This document shows positions 15,127-22,080 of a stretch of DNA of 41,270 nucleotides, piece after piece. A program made the position numbers and the translations under genes. The notes below the pieces were generated by a model. That model ran no database searches. It was not told the origin of the DNA and saw only the letters and a list, made by a program, of their open reading frames with translations. Source of the DNA: Clostridia bacterium (GTDB lineage: Bacteria; Bacillota; Clostridia; Christensenellales; UBA1242). The DNA is taken from assembly GCA_017481235.1 (NCBI GenBank), contig JAFUPL010000022.1, positions 1 through 41,270 on the forward strand, read 5' to 3'. How positions within the stretch are numbered: position 1 is the first letter of the stretch; each line of letters begins with the position of its first letter.

Positions 15127-16614
15127 ATGAAAAAATTTTTAAAAGTATTCATTATTTGTTTAATTGCGTGTTGTTCAATTATTTTTGTAGGTTGTAAGGA
15201 TAAAAAAGATGATTTGTCACAACTTGGTGAAAATTTAAGCAATTATTACATGGAGATAAATTATAATGATGAAACCAAAACTTTGTATGCGGAGCAAACC
15301 TTAGAATATGTAAATAATAGCGATGCGCTACTTAAAGAAATATATTTACATTTATACGTTGCCAATTTTTGCAACGGTGCAAGTAATAGTCCAATCGATG
15401 ACTTACATAAGGCTCAAGCATATCCCAACGGCGAAAGTTATGCCACCTTAAACATAATACGTGTACAGCTAAACGGCAAAGATATTATGCCAATTTACGA
15501 AGGCGAAGATAATGACTTTATGAAAGTAGAATTAATCGACCCACTTGAACCAACAACTAGTGCAAAAATTTATGTAGAATATAGTGTGACATTGCCTAAT
15601 ATTTCACATAGATTTGGTTATGTTGACAATAATGTAAATTTGGCAAACTTTTATCCAATTGCTTGCGTTTATGATGATAATGGTTGGAGCAAAAACCCGT
15701 ATCATAGCAATGGAGACCCATTTTATAGCGAAATGGCAAATTATTATGTAAACTTTAGTTGTAGTAAAGACCTTATTTGCGCTTTTACGGGAAGTGTTGA
15801 AGAAATTGCTGATGGCGATACAAAATATTACACCATTAACAATATGTGTGTACGTGAATTTGCCATTATGTTAAGTAAGGATTTTAAAACATTGTCTAAA
15901 ACCGACAACGGCATTAATTATACATACTATTATTTAACTGATGAAACTCCCGACAAAGCGTTGCAATGCGCAATTGATTGCATAAACACTTTTAGTACTT
16001 TGTACTATCAATATCCTTATGCTTGCTATAATGTAGTCCAATCAAACTTTTTATACGGCGGAATGGAATACCCAATGCTATCCCTTATAAGTGACGCAAT
16101 TGATAACTATGATGACTACCTAAACGTAATTGTACATGAAACGGCACACCAATGGTGGTATAGTTTGGTTGGCAATGACCAGTACTCAAATCCTTGGTTA
16201 GACGAAGCATTAACCGAATTTAGCACTTTGCTATTTTACGACAACAACCAAGGTTACAATCTCACTCATGAAGGTATGATTAATGGAATGCAAGAAAACT
16301 ATAATTTGTTTACTTCAGTTTATAAAGACGTTCTTGGCGAAATTGACACTTCCTTAACTAGAAATATTAGCGAATATCCAACAAGTCCAGAATACACTTA
16401 TTGCGTATATGTAAAAGGAACTTTAATGTTTGACAGTTTGTATCAACTTGTAGGCAAAAAACAATTTTTAAAAGCAATTAAATTGTATGCCCAAACTTAC
16501 GCTTACAAAATTTCCACCCCAGAATGTTTAATTGCTTGCTTTGAAAAATCAACAAAAACAAATCTTGAAAACTTTTTTGATTGCTGGATTAATGATAAAG
16601 TAATAATTAATTAA
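15127..16614 (+). CDS. M1-family zinc metallopeptidase, lipoprotein
   Basis: A 495-aa predicted lipoprotein. The signal peptide ends in a lipobox-like FVGC (C23). The M1 (gluzincin) zinc site is HETAH (337-341), with the third ligand E360 in NPWLDEALTEF, the expected HExxHx18E spacing. The exopeptidase loop corresponding to GAMEN reads GGMEY (311-315). A beta-rich N-terminal domain (YMEINYNDETKTLYAEQTLEYVNN) resembles the M1 N-terminal saddle. It lacks the long C-terminal helical domain of aminopeptidase N. It probably acts outside the membrane on peptides. The ATG follows AGAGG, and a hairpin terminator ends the gene. Transcribed alone. Confidence 0.92.
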   Translation: MKKFLKVFIICLIACCSIIFVGCKDKKDDLSQLGENLSNYYMEINYNDETKTLYAEQTLEYVNNSDALLKEIYLHLYVANFCNGASNSPIDDLHKAQAYPNGESYATLNIIRVQLNGKDIMPIYEGEDNDFMKVELIDPLEPTTSAKIYVEYSVTLPNISHRFGYVDNNVNLANFYPIACVYDDNGWSKNPYHSNGDPFYSEMANYYVNFSCSKDLICAFTGSVEEIADGDTKYYTINNMCVREFAIMLSKDFKTLSKTDNGINYTYYYLTDETPDKALQCAIDCINTFSTLYYQYPYACYNVVQSNFLYGGMEYPMLSLISDAIDNYDDYLNVIVHETAHQWWYSLVGNDQYSNPWLDEALTEFSTLLFYDNNQGYNLTHEGMINGMQENYNLFTSVYKDVLGEIDTSLTRNISEYPTSPEYTYCVYVKGTLMFDSLYQLVGKKQFLKAIKLYAQTYAYKISTPECLIACFEKSTKTNLENFFDCWINDKVIIN

Positions 16615-16735
16615 AATAAATTAATTATTAAAATATTAATAGTTAAAAATAAATTAATAATTAAAATTAAATTAATTTAATATTTTATAAGCATTTAAAA
16701 AATAACATTAATTATTTTTAATGTTATTTTTATTT
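16615..16735 (+). terminator. AT-only tract and hairpin terminator after the M1 peptidase gene
   Basis: The stop codon is followed by about 70 bases of almost pure A and T (repeated TTAATTA-like words). A hairpin follows: AATAACATTA (16701-16710) pairs with TAATGTTATT (16719-16728), then a T-rich run. The rest of the spacer, to about 16860, is AT-rich with no feature seen. Confidence 0.7.
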
Positions 16736-16864
16736 AAATAAAATACTATTTTATAGCAAGTTCATAATTATTTTAATTATTTGATTTAAAATAATTTTTC
16801 ATATTAATAGTCGAAATATATTTTATTATGTAATATTCATTTAATTTAAAATCATGTGATTGTA

Positions 16865-17335
16865 AAGGCTCCATAAGTAGGGAGCTGTCAGCGAATGCTG
16901 ACTGAGGGTATGAAATTATTTTTTGCCATTTAATATCAACAAAATATCTTCACATACTTTATTAAATCTTTTATCAATATCTAAATTTGTATATCTCACT
17001 ACTCTAATACCTAACGAATTAAAATATTTTGTTCGTTCTTCATCATATGTTAGTGCTTTTTCTTCAAAGTGTTGACCACCATCAATTTCTATTACAAGTT
17101 GTTTGGAATTGCAATAAAAATCCGCGATATAATTACCAATTATAAATTGTCTGTTAAATTTATGAATTGATAATTTTAAGCAATCATACCATAATCTTTT
17201 TTCTTGCTTTGTCATATTGCTACGCAAATTTTTTGCAAGTGTATTTAGTCTTCTATTTTTATAAAACATACAATATCTCTCTTATTCATATCATCCGTCA
17301 GTCTTTGACTGCCACCTTCTTACTTAAGAAGGCTT
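16865..17335. mobile_element. DUF559 cassette bounded by inverted hairpin repeats
   Basis: The left end (16865-16909) and the reverse complement of the right end (17293-17335) align over about 43-45 nt, starting AAG and sharing TAAGTA and GACTGA-like blocks. Each end folds into two hairpins. Left: GCTCC/GGAGC and GTCAGC/GCTGAC. Right: CCTTCT/AGAAGG and CAGTC/GACTG. Stem sequences differ between ends but pairing is kept. Similar hairpin repeats with CTGTCAGC-type stems are common in gut Bacillota. The single gene inside is the DUF559 protein. It may be a mobile or mobilised cassette. Confidence 0.5.
16916..17269 (-). CDS. DUF559 / Vsr-like endonuclease-fold protein
   Basis: A 117-aa protein of the DUF559 family, related to the very-short-patch-repair (Vsr) fold of PD-(D/E)xK nucleases. 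The family pattern is clear: a basic helical start (SNMTKQEKRLW), FNRQFIIGNYIADFYC with D50, the VIEIDGGQH strand with E61, D63 and H67, then DEERTKYFNSLGIRVVRY. D50 and E61/D63 are candidate metal ligands. The length is normal for the family. The ATG at 17269 has AGAGAG ahead. It is isolated from neighbouring operons and sits between two inverted hairpin repeats, a setting suggesting horizontal mobility. No target or activity can be read. Confidence 0.9.
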   Translation of the reverse strand: MFYKNRRLNTLAKNLRSNMTKQEKRLWYDCLKLSIHKFNRQFIIGNYIADFYCNSKQLVIEIDGGQHFEEKALTYDEERTKYFNSLGIRVVRYTNLDIDKRFNKVCEDILLILNGKK

Positions 17336-17359
17336 ATTTTAATATCATTACAACCAACT

Positions 17360-18247
17360 TTACTTCTCTTGTGATTTTAAGTACATATTGTAAAGGTCGC
17401 GTTTACTTCGCTTAGTGTCTTTGGCAATTTGCTTACATGCGTCGGTTAGGTTAGTTCCCGAACTAATCAAAACATTAATCATATTAATACATTCCTCGTC
17501 CGAAAGTTCAACGTCGCCAATCTCACCCTTATCAATAACTATCACGTACTCACCAGTAGGGTTTGATATGTAGGTTATTGCATAGGTTTCCTTTTTCTTG
17601 CCACTTTCAGTTTGCTCAACAATAGGTTGATTTTCAACCTTAATTTCACCAAGTCGCAAAAATTCAACATGCTCATACACTTTACTAATTTCGCTAACCA
17701 CACACACGCGTCTTCCACCTAGCACATTTGCCAACTTATTAAGGTCGCTATTGATGTTGTATTTGCTTGAATATATTACACTCACGCCCTTAAATGACGC
17801 AATATCATTTAGTTGTCGATTGCACTCTTTGTTCTTTTCGCTTAAAAATCCAAAAAATGCAAAACTAGATGTATCAAATCCAGACATAACCAATGCACAA
17901 AGCATTGCATTAGCACCAGGTATAACAGTATATTCAATCCCTTCCGCAATTACACGCTCAATCAAAATCCCACCAGGATCACAAATTAGTGGCATTCCCG
18001 CGTCACTTACAAGTGCAACATTTTTGCCACTTTTTAATAATTTAATAATGCCTTCCGTACTATTTTTTTCGTTAAACTTATGATACGCTATAAGTTTGGT
18101 ACCAATATTATATTTATCCATCAATATCTTGCTATGACGCGTATCTTCACATGCAACAATGTCCACCGCCTTTAATGTGTCGATTGCTCTAGCACTAAAA
18201 TCCGCCAAATTTCCAATAGGCGTTGCAACTATAAATAATTTTGCCAT
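17360..18247 (-). CDS. rsmI: 16S rRNA (cytidine1402-2'-O)-methyltransferase
   Basis: RsmI 2'-O-methylates C1402 in the decoding centre of 16S rRNA using S-adenosylmethionine. At 295 aa it has the usual length. The tetrapyrrole-methylase-type fold is marked by VATPIGNLADFSARAIDTL, ACEDTRHSK, YHKFNEKN, ALVSDAGMPLICDPG and the VIPGANAMLCALVMSGF block, all characteristic of RsmI. The C-terminus (RSKRDLYNMYL) is the typical basic tail. The ATG at 18247 follows AAGGAGA. It is separate from the holB-ricT-trmN6 group, with which it often clusters in Bacillota. Confidence 0.96.
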   Translation of the reverse strand: MAKLFIVATPIGNLADFSARAIDTLKAVDIVACEDTRHSKILMDKYNIGTKLIAYHKFNEKNSTEGIIKLLKSGKNVALVSDAGMPLICDPGGILIERVIAEGIEYTVIPGANAMLCALVMSGFDTSSFAFFGFLSEKNKECNRQLNDIASFKGVSVIYSSKYNINSDLNKLANVLGGRRVCVVSEISKVYEHVEFLRLGEIKVENQPIVEQTESGKKKETYAITYISNPTGEYVIVIDKGEIGDVELSDEECINMINVLISSGTNLTDACKQIAKDTKRSKRDLYNMYLKSQEK

Positions 18248-18289
18248 AATTTTCTCCTTTATGTGTTTAGTTATTATACCTATTAGTTT

Positions 18290-18590
18290 AACATCTCAAA
18301 TAATAATTTGTCAACATCTTACTAAAAATTTAATTATAATCCAAGCGTAAAATATCTATATAATTTACAAATTTTAACAAATACCTATTTTTAAGCATAA
18401 GTCAAGGGGTTGATGCATATTTTTGGACACTTTTTTGAGGTTTGATTCGTATTTTGGGAGGGTTTTAAATGATGTAATAGATATTTTAACTTGCTTAGTA
18501 TTTGATAGTGTGTGTATTTATATTGTTAAGTGCTGTTAAATATATTTTGCTATTAAAAATATATTGTGTTGATGCTTAAATTGTAACCTA
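18290..18590. other. Intergenic stretch with a C-poor, G/T-rich segment
   Basis: About 300 bases without a credible ORF. The part 18400-18475 is markedly G/T-rich on the plus strand. It contains two imperfect copies of a TTGATGCATATTTTTGG-like word (18409-18426, 18442-18460), and a TTGATGCTTAAATTG echo lies near 18570. No RNA family is recognised. Confidence 0.3.
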
Positions 18591-18594
18591 TTGC

Positions 18595-18627
18595 AAAAAA
18601 AAGAAACTAATTGATATTAGTTTCTTT
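18595..18627 (-). terminator. Terminator of the TasA-like gene
   Basis: A perfect 12-bp stem, AAAGAAACTAAT (18600-18611) with ATTAGTTTCTTT (18616-18627), has a 4-nt loop. In the minus sense a U run follows. Confidence 0.85.
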
Positions 18628-18688
18628 ATTTGTCGTTAATAGGTTAGATTTTTCCAATCTATTCAAATACGTAATCTAATGATTTAGA

Positions 18689-19507
18689 TTAACCTTGTGT
18701 TGCTGGAATGCTAGTTGGATCAATAGTTTTCCAAGCAGAAGCTGACAATGTGTCCTTTGATATGCTTTCAGCGCCAGGATTAGTGTTGCCTTCTCCAACA
18801 AAGTCTGCTTGACATACTTGGAAATAAATACTTACACTATAAGTAGCACCCATCCAGTGTTGAGATTCGCCAGTACCAACTTCTGGGTTAACAGATGCGT
18901 TGATAGTGAAACTAAATTCAGCACCTGAATTGTAAGTATTTTCTGCGTTAGCCAATTGTTTTGTTGATAAATAGATATAAGTAATATCATTGTTTTCAAC
19001 AACAAACCACTTTGAGTCATTCGCTAAAGATTGTCCGTCTGAACCCAAGATCATCTTACCTTCGCTATCAGTAATGCTATAGATAACTGGATTTGTTAAA
19101 TCTTTGTCTGCTTGCGTACAAGTAACAGTACTAGCATCAACACCATCTCCTGCCACAACACACTTATCACCTTCACCATCATTATCATGAGCTTCAGCAA
19201 GTGTAGTAGTTACTGAAATAACGGCACGAACATAGTAATTAATATTACTAGTTACTGTAGTTTCAACAACACCATTAATGATCTCTTGATTTGGAACAGC
19301 ATAACCTTCAGATACAATTTTTGCACCATCAGCAAAGTCAGCATCAGTAAGCACCAAAGTACCTAAAGTTATATTACCTGAAGTGGCAGTTTTTGATGTG
19401 TCGCTGAAGTATGCATATGTACCACCAAATGCAAGTACTGCAACCAAAATGAATGATAAGATAGCAATCACAAATGTAGATTTGCCTAACTTATTAATTT
19501 TTGACAT
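18689..19507 (-). CDS. TasA/CalY-like SipW-dependent secreted protein (272 aa)
   Basis: The signal segment is followed by the hallmark of SipW substrates: hydrophobic residues 11-28, then GTYAYFSDTS (29-38). TasA, camelysin and related fibre proteins carry this motif, with cleavage just before it. The mature part is beta-rich and acidic, including an internal Cys pair in GDKCVVAGDGVDASTVTC and a third Cys in YFQVCQADF. There is no sortase motif. It is the last gene of the sipW locus but has its own consensus-like promoter and a leader of about 100 nt, which suits a major fibre subunit made in excess. The ribosome binding site is GGGGG (19513-19517). Length and motif match TasA; sequence identity to TasA itself cannot be judged here. 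Confidence 0.85.
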   Translation of the reverse strand: MSKINKLGKSTFVIAILSFILVAVLAFGGTYAYFSDTSKTATSGNITLGTLVLTDADFADGAKIVSEGYAVPNQEIINGVVETTVTSNINYYVRAVISVTTTLAEAHDNDGEGDKCVVAGDGVDASTVTCTQADKDLTNPVIYSITDSEGKMILGSDGQSLANDSKWFVVENNDITYIYLSTKQLANAENTYNSGAEFSFTINASVNPEVGTGESQHWMGATYSVSIYFQVCQADFVGEGNTNPGAESISKDTLSASAWKTIDPTSIPATQG

Positions 19508-19558
19508 AATTTCCCCCTTTAAAATTTAACAAAAGAAAATTAATTTTAATTACAACTT

Positions 19559-19645
19559 TATTTGTGTAACGACATCACAAATATAGGTGTAATGTATTTA
19601 TTTTCTTTCTACTATCATTATACAAATTACTACATTTTAAGTCAA
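19559..19645 (-). promoter_or_regulatory. Own promoter and 5' hairpin of the TasA-like gene
   Basis: In the minus sense, TTGACT (19640-19645), 17 nt, TATAAT (19617-19622). The leader of about 100 nt contains an 8-bp hairpin (TATTTGTG/CACAAATA, 19559-19583), possibly a stabiliser. Confidence 0.7.
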
Positions 19646-19770
19646 ACATTTTTCAACAAAAAATTAATAAATTTTACAACTTTTTACAACTTTTATTTAA
19701 TCTTGATTGATAGATTACTGGATTAATATATTTTTAATTAAAAAAAATATATTTTAATAATATTTTAATT

Positions 19771-19814
19771 AAAAAAATGAAGCAATTTGTTAAAATAGAT
19801 AACAAATTGCTTCA
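19771..19814 (-). terminator. Strong terminator between the 249-aa gene and the TasA-like gene
   Basis: A perfect 14-bp stem, TGAAGCAATTTGTT (19778-19791) with AACAAATTGCTTCA (19801-19814). In the minus sense U7 follows. It separates the upstream sipW operon from the TasA-like unit. Confidence 0.85.
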
Positions 19815-19823
19815 CAATATTTA

Positions 19824-20573
19824 TTAAACTCTTTCAAAATGTGCTATTACTTCGATTGTAACATCTTCACCATTTAAATTAGGGTCCACATCTCTAAAAT
19901 CGATACCCTTAAACACCTCTATAGTTCCACCACCCACAATTGTGCCATTGTACTTAAACAAATTAGTTTTTGACTCACGTTCAAAATTATCTGCTTCTTG
20001 AAGTCCTCCTATCAAAATCTCCTTGCCGTTAAACAATGCTTTGATTTCGATAACTAGTGTTAGTTCGGCGGTTGTGTTGATTTCCAACCTGGAATCTATA
20101 ACATACACGGTATCGGCACCCAAATTATCGGGTATTAAAAATTGAGTTTTACTTTGACCGTCAATAATCCACTTTGCGTCCACATCGCCTTGAATAGAAT
20201 ACTTGCAATTAGGGTCTTTTTTGCTATTGTAGTATCCAACAATTGCTATTGCCAAGTACACAAGTGACACCACCAGCAACAAACCTAGCACCAATATAAT
20301 TACATTGTTTCGTCTACCTTTGGTTTGAAGTTTTTGCTTAGTAGCGTCTTGAATAGTTTCCAAATCAAGTACTACACCACCCACTTTTTTACGTGATGAT
20401 GACGAACTTTTAGTTTTGGTATCAACCCTTGAAGAACTATCCAAATTTAATCCACTAGACCCGCCCATGTGGGACAAACCCCTCATACTCTTTTTTAGTT
20501 TTTCTTCCGCGGACATAGGAGAAGAAATAGAACTATTGGTCCTATTGGTTGACTTACTTGATTTATTATCCAT
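19824..20573 (-). CDS. Bitopic membrane protein with disordered cytoplasmic N-terminus (249 aa)
   Basis: Residues 1-90 are hydrophilic and Ser-rich (SSKSTNRTNSSISSPMSAEE, then a run of SSSSS and basic patches), with no signal peptide. One membrane helix follows (91-113, VIILVLGLLLVVSLVYLAIA), then a beta-rich outer domain of about 135 residues (KYSIQGDVDAKWIIDG to VTIEVIAHFERV). The topology is N-in, C-out. It lacks the SipW motif. Its position between putative fibre subunits and the TasA-like gene suggests an anchor or assembly base for a surface structure. That role is inferred from context only. The ATG at 20573 follows AGGAGA. A strong terminator follows. Confidence 0.8.
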   Translation of the reverse strand: MDNKSSKSTNRTNSSISSPMSAEEKLKKSMRGLSHMGGSSGLNLDSSSRVDTKTKSSSSSRKKVGGVVLDLETIQDATKQKLQTKGRRNNVIILVLGLLLVVSLVYLAIAIVGYYNSKKDPNCKYSIQGDVDAKWIIDGQSKTQFLIPDNLGADTVYVIDSRLEINTTAELTLVIEIKALFNGKEILIGGLQEADNFERESKTNLFKYNGTIVGGGTIEVFKGIDFRDVDPNLNGEDVTIEVIAHFERV

Positions 20574-20603
20574 ATAACTTCTCCTTTTTTGTTTATTTTT
20601 ATG

Positions 20604-20672
20604 TTGCGAAGCGTGGCACTACGTGACACTAAATGCGCCAGCATTCTAAAACTCGGTAGAGTTTGCTTCGCA
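20604..20672 (-). repeat. Structured 69-nt element, copy C (within the sipW operon)
   Basis: The ends TTGCGAAGC (20604-20612) and GCTTCGCA (20665-20672) are complementary. Inside are a weak first hairpin (20613-20629, CAC/GTG), AATGC-GCCA-GCATT (20632-20645) and AAACTC-GGTA-GAGTTT (20649-20664). The core begins 10 nt after the stop codon of the 195-aa gene. Compared with copy B, the third stem has changed on both sides yet still pairs. Confidence 0.7.
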
Positions 20673-20682
20673 TAGGTCAAAC

Positions 20683-21270
20683 TTAACTTTGTGCTTGTTC
20701 AAACGTGCCAGTAGCACTACCTTCAATAAACAAGTACAACTTTAGATGTTGACCTTGAACTAAATCTATAAAACTAGGTGGGAACTTAACGCTTTCAATT
20801 AATGTTAGGGTTGAACCATCATTGCCAAATGACGCCATTGCCGTATTTTCATTGTTGCTATTAACACTATACATCCAATTGTCACTACGTTTATAAAAAT
20901 CACCTGTAATACAATTGTTAATGTTGTATGTAACTCCATCAACAATAGCAAATGTCTGGCATCTAATGTAGTAACCCAAACCTTCTTCCTTATTGGTTAT
21001 AGTTACATTTAATGGATATGTATGATTTGCTTCAATATAATCAGTATCTAAATATATATATTGATTATTATCAATTTCACGCGTAGAACCATTAACCGTT
21101 TGCTCCACAACAATATTTATAGGCGGAACATACACTTCGAACCCAATTTGGTCGCTATGTGTTAACCAACTATTTGTTTTGCCAATTGAACCAACGCCAA
21201 CAACAAAAAGTAGCAATAATGTTATTGCAATTAATACTATATTAACCTTGTTGCTAGTTTTTGTTTTCAC
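20683..21270 (-). CDS. Secreted or anchored minor component of the sipW locus (195 aa)
   Basis: The start is GTG 21270 (VKTKTSNK...), behind AAGGAG. A membrane segment (about 10-28, NIVLIAITLLLLFVVGVGS) is followed by KTNSWLTHSDQIGF. This sits where SipW substrates carry their motif but only loosely matches it. The rest is a beta-rich domain with a Cys pair (IRCQTF, NNCITG) and an EGLGYYIR segment. The C-terminal ESVKFPPSFIDLVQGQHLKL resembles parts of TasA-like proteins. There is no sortase motif. It lies between two other secreted proteins in a co-directional operon, so a minor fibre subunit is the best guess. Confidence 0.8.
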   Translation of the reverse strand: MKTKTSNKVNIVLIAITLLLLFVVGVGSIGKTNSWLTHSDQIGFEVYVPPINIVVEQTVNGSTREIDNNQYIYLDTDYIEANHTYPLNVTITNKEEGLGYYIRCQTFAIVDGVTYNINNCITGDFYKRSDNWMYSVNSNNENTAMASFGNDGSTLTLIESVKFPPSFIDLVQGQHLKLYLFIEGSATGTFEQAQS

Positions 21271-21310
21271 CAGTTGCTCCTTTTTTAATTTTTAAAATTG
21301 TTCAATATAT

Positions 21311-22051
21311 TTATTGCGCACCAAGTTGCGTCCATACGGACACGTATGCATTGTTTGTTGTTTGAATACTTTCCAATGTTAGAATGATTTTTACACTTGA
21401 ACCAAATATTACCGACCCCGCATTTTCGTCTAAGTATATATAGTCTGCAACCACTTGACCACCATACGCCGATACTTCGGTTAATGCTATGGTTGTGCCA
21501 GTTTCGACACTGGTTGTTTTAGTTCCGTAATAATAGTATCCGTTATGATAGAACCAACCATTCATTTCGTGGTCGTCCCAATTGATGTCGGTAATTAAAA
21601 CTTCTTTGTTGCCTATTTTTAAGGCAAGTTGTATCCAACCATCAGGGCATTCAACATATTCAGTGCTATCGTCACGCTTGTAACTAGCATCTATTTTAAT
21701 TCTACAAAACGCACCAACTGTTCCATCAATATTAGACATTTCCAATTTTATACCCTCTTCGTCGGTTGGGTCGGTTTTAATTTGAACAAAGTTTCCGCGT
21801 TTTAATTCGCCCGTAATTGCTATCGACATTGACTCATCGACATCTTGCGTTGCATTATTATCATACAATCCCTTAATTGGAGTACTACCATGATTGTAAT
21901 CCGTCCACACAACCTTAATCATTCCAAGTTCTACATCGCTTTTAGCGGTTGCAATGTTGGAAAAATATGCATAAGTATAACCAATGCTTAAACTTAATAA
22001 TATTGCAATCAACAATACATACACCGCTTTAGGTATTGCATATTTACGCAT
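21311..22051 (-). CDS. SipW-dependent secreted protein (246 aa)
   Basis: Hydrophobic residues 8-24 are followed by a classic SipW substrate motif, GYTYAYFSNIATA (24-36). The motif also opens TasA and CalY proteins. The mature part is beta-rich with KVVWTDYNHGS, an internal NGYYYYG stretch, and a single Cys (GAFCRIKI). The length is close to that of the TasA-like protein, but the two are not obviously close in sequence. The ATG at 22051 follows AGGAG. Its gene sits between the 1011-aa and 195-aa genes with short spacers, which supports a shared transcript from the sipW promoter. Probably a minor subunit or anchor analogous to TapA. Confidence 0.82.
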   Translation of the reverse strand: MRKYAIPKAVYVLLIAILLSLSIGYTYAYFSNIATAKSDVELGMIKVVWTDYNHGSTPIKGLYDNNATQDVDESMSIAITGELKRGNFVQIKTDPTDEEGIKLEMSNIDGTVGAFCRIKIDASYKRDDSTEYVECPDGWIQLALKIGNKEVLITDINWDDHEMNGWFYHNGYYYYGTKTTSVETGTTIALTEVSAYGGQVVADYIYLDENAGSVIFGSSVKIILTLESIQTTNNAYVSVWTQLGAQ

Positions 22052-22080
22052 ATTTTTCTCCTTTTAATAAATTAAATATT

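Noticed and set aside
16615..16860. AT-only tract as an origin or CRISPR leader
   Set aside because: No repeat-spacer pattern and no initiator boxes. It appears to be a low-complexity spacer with a terminator.
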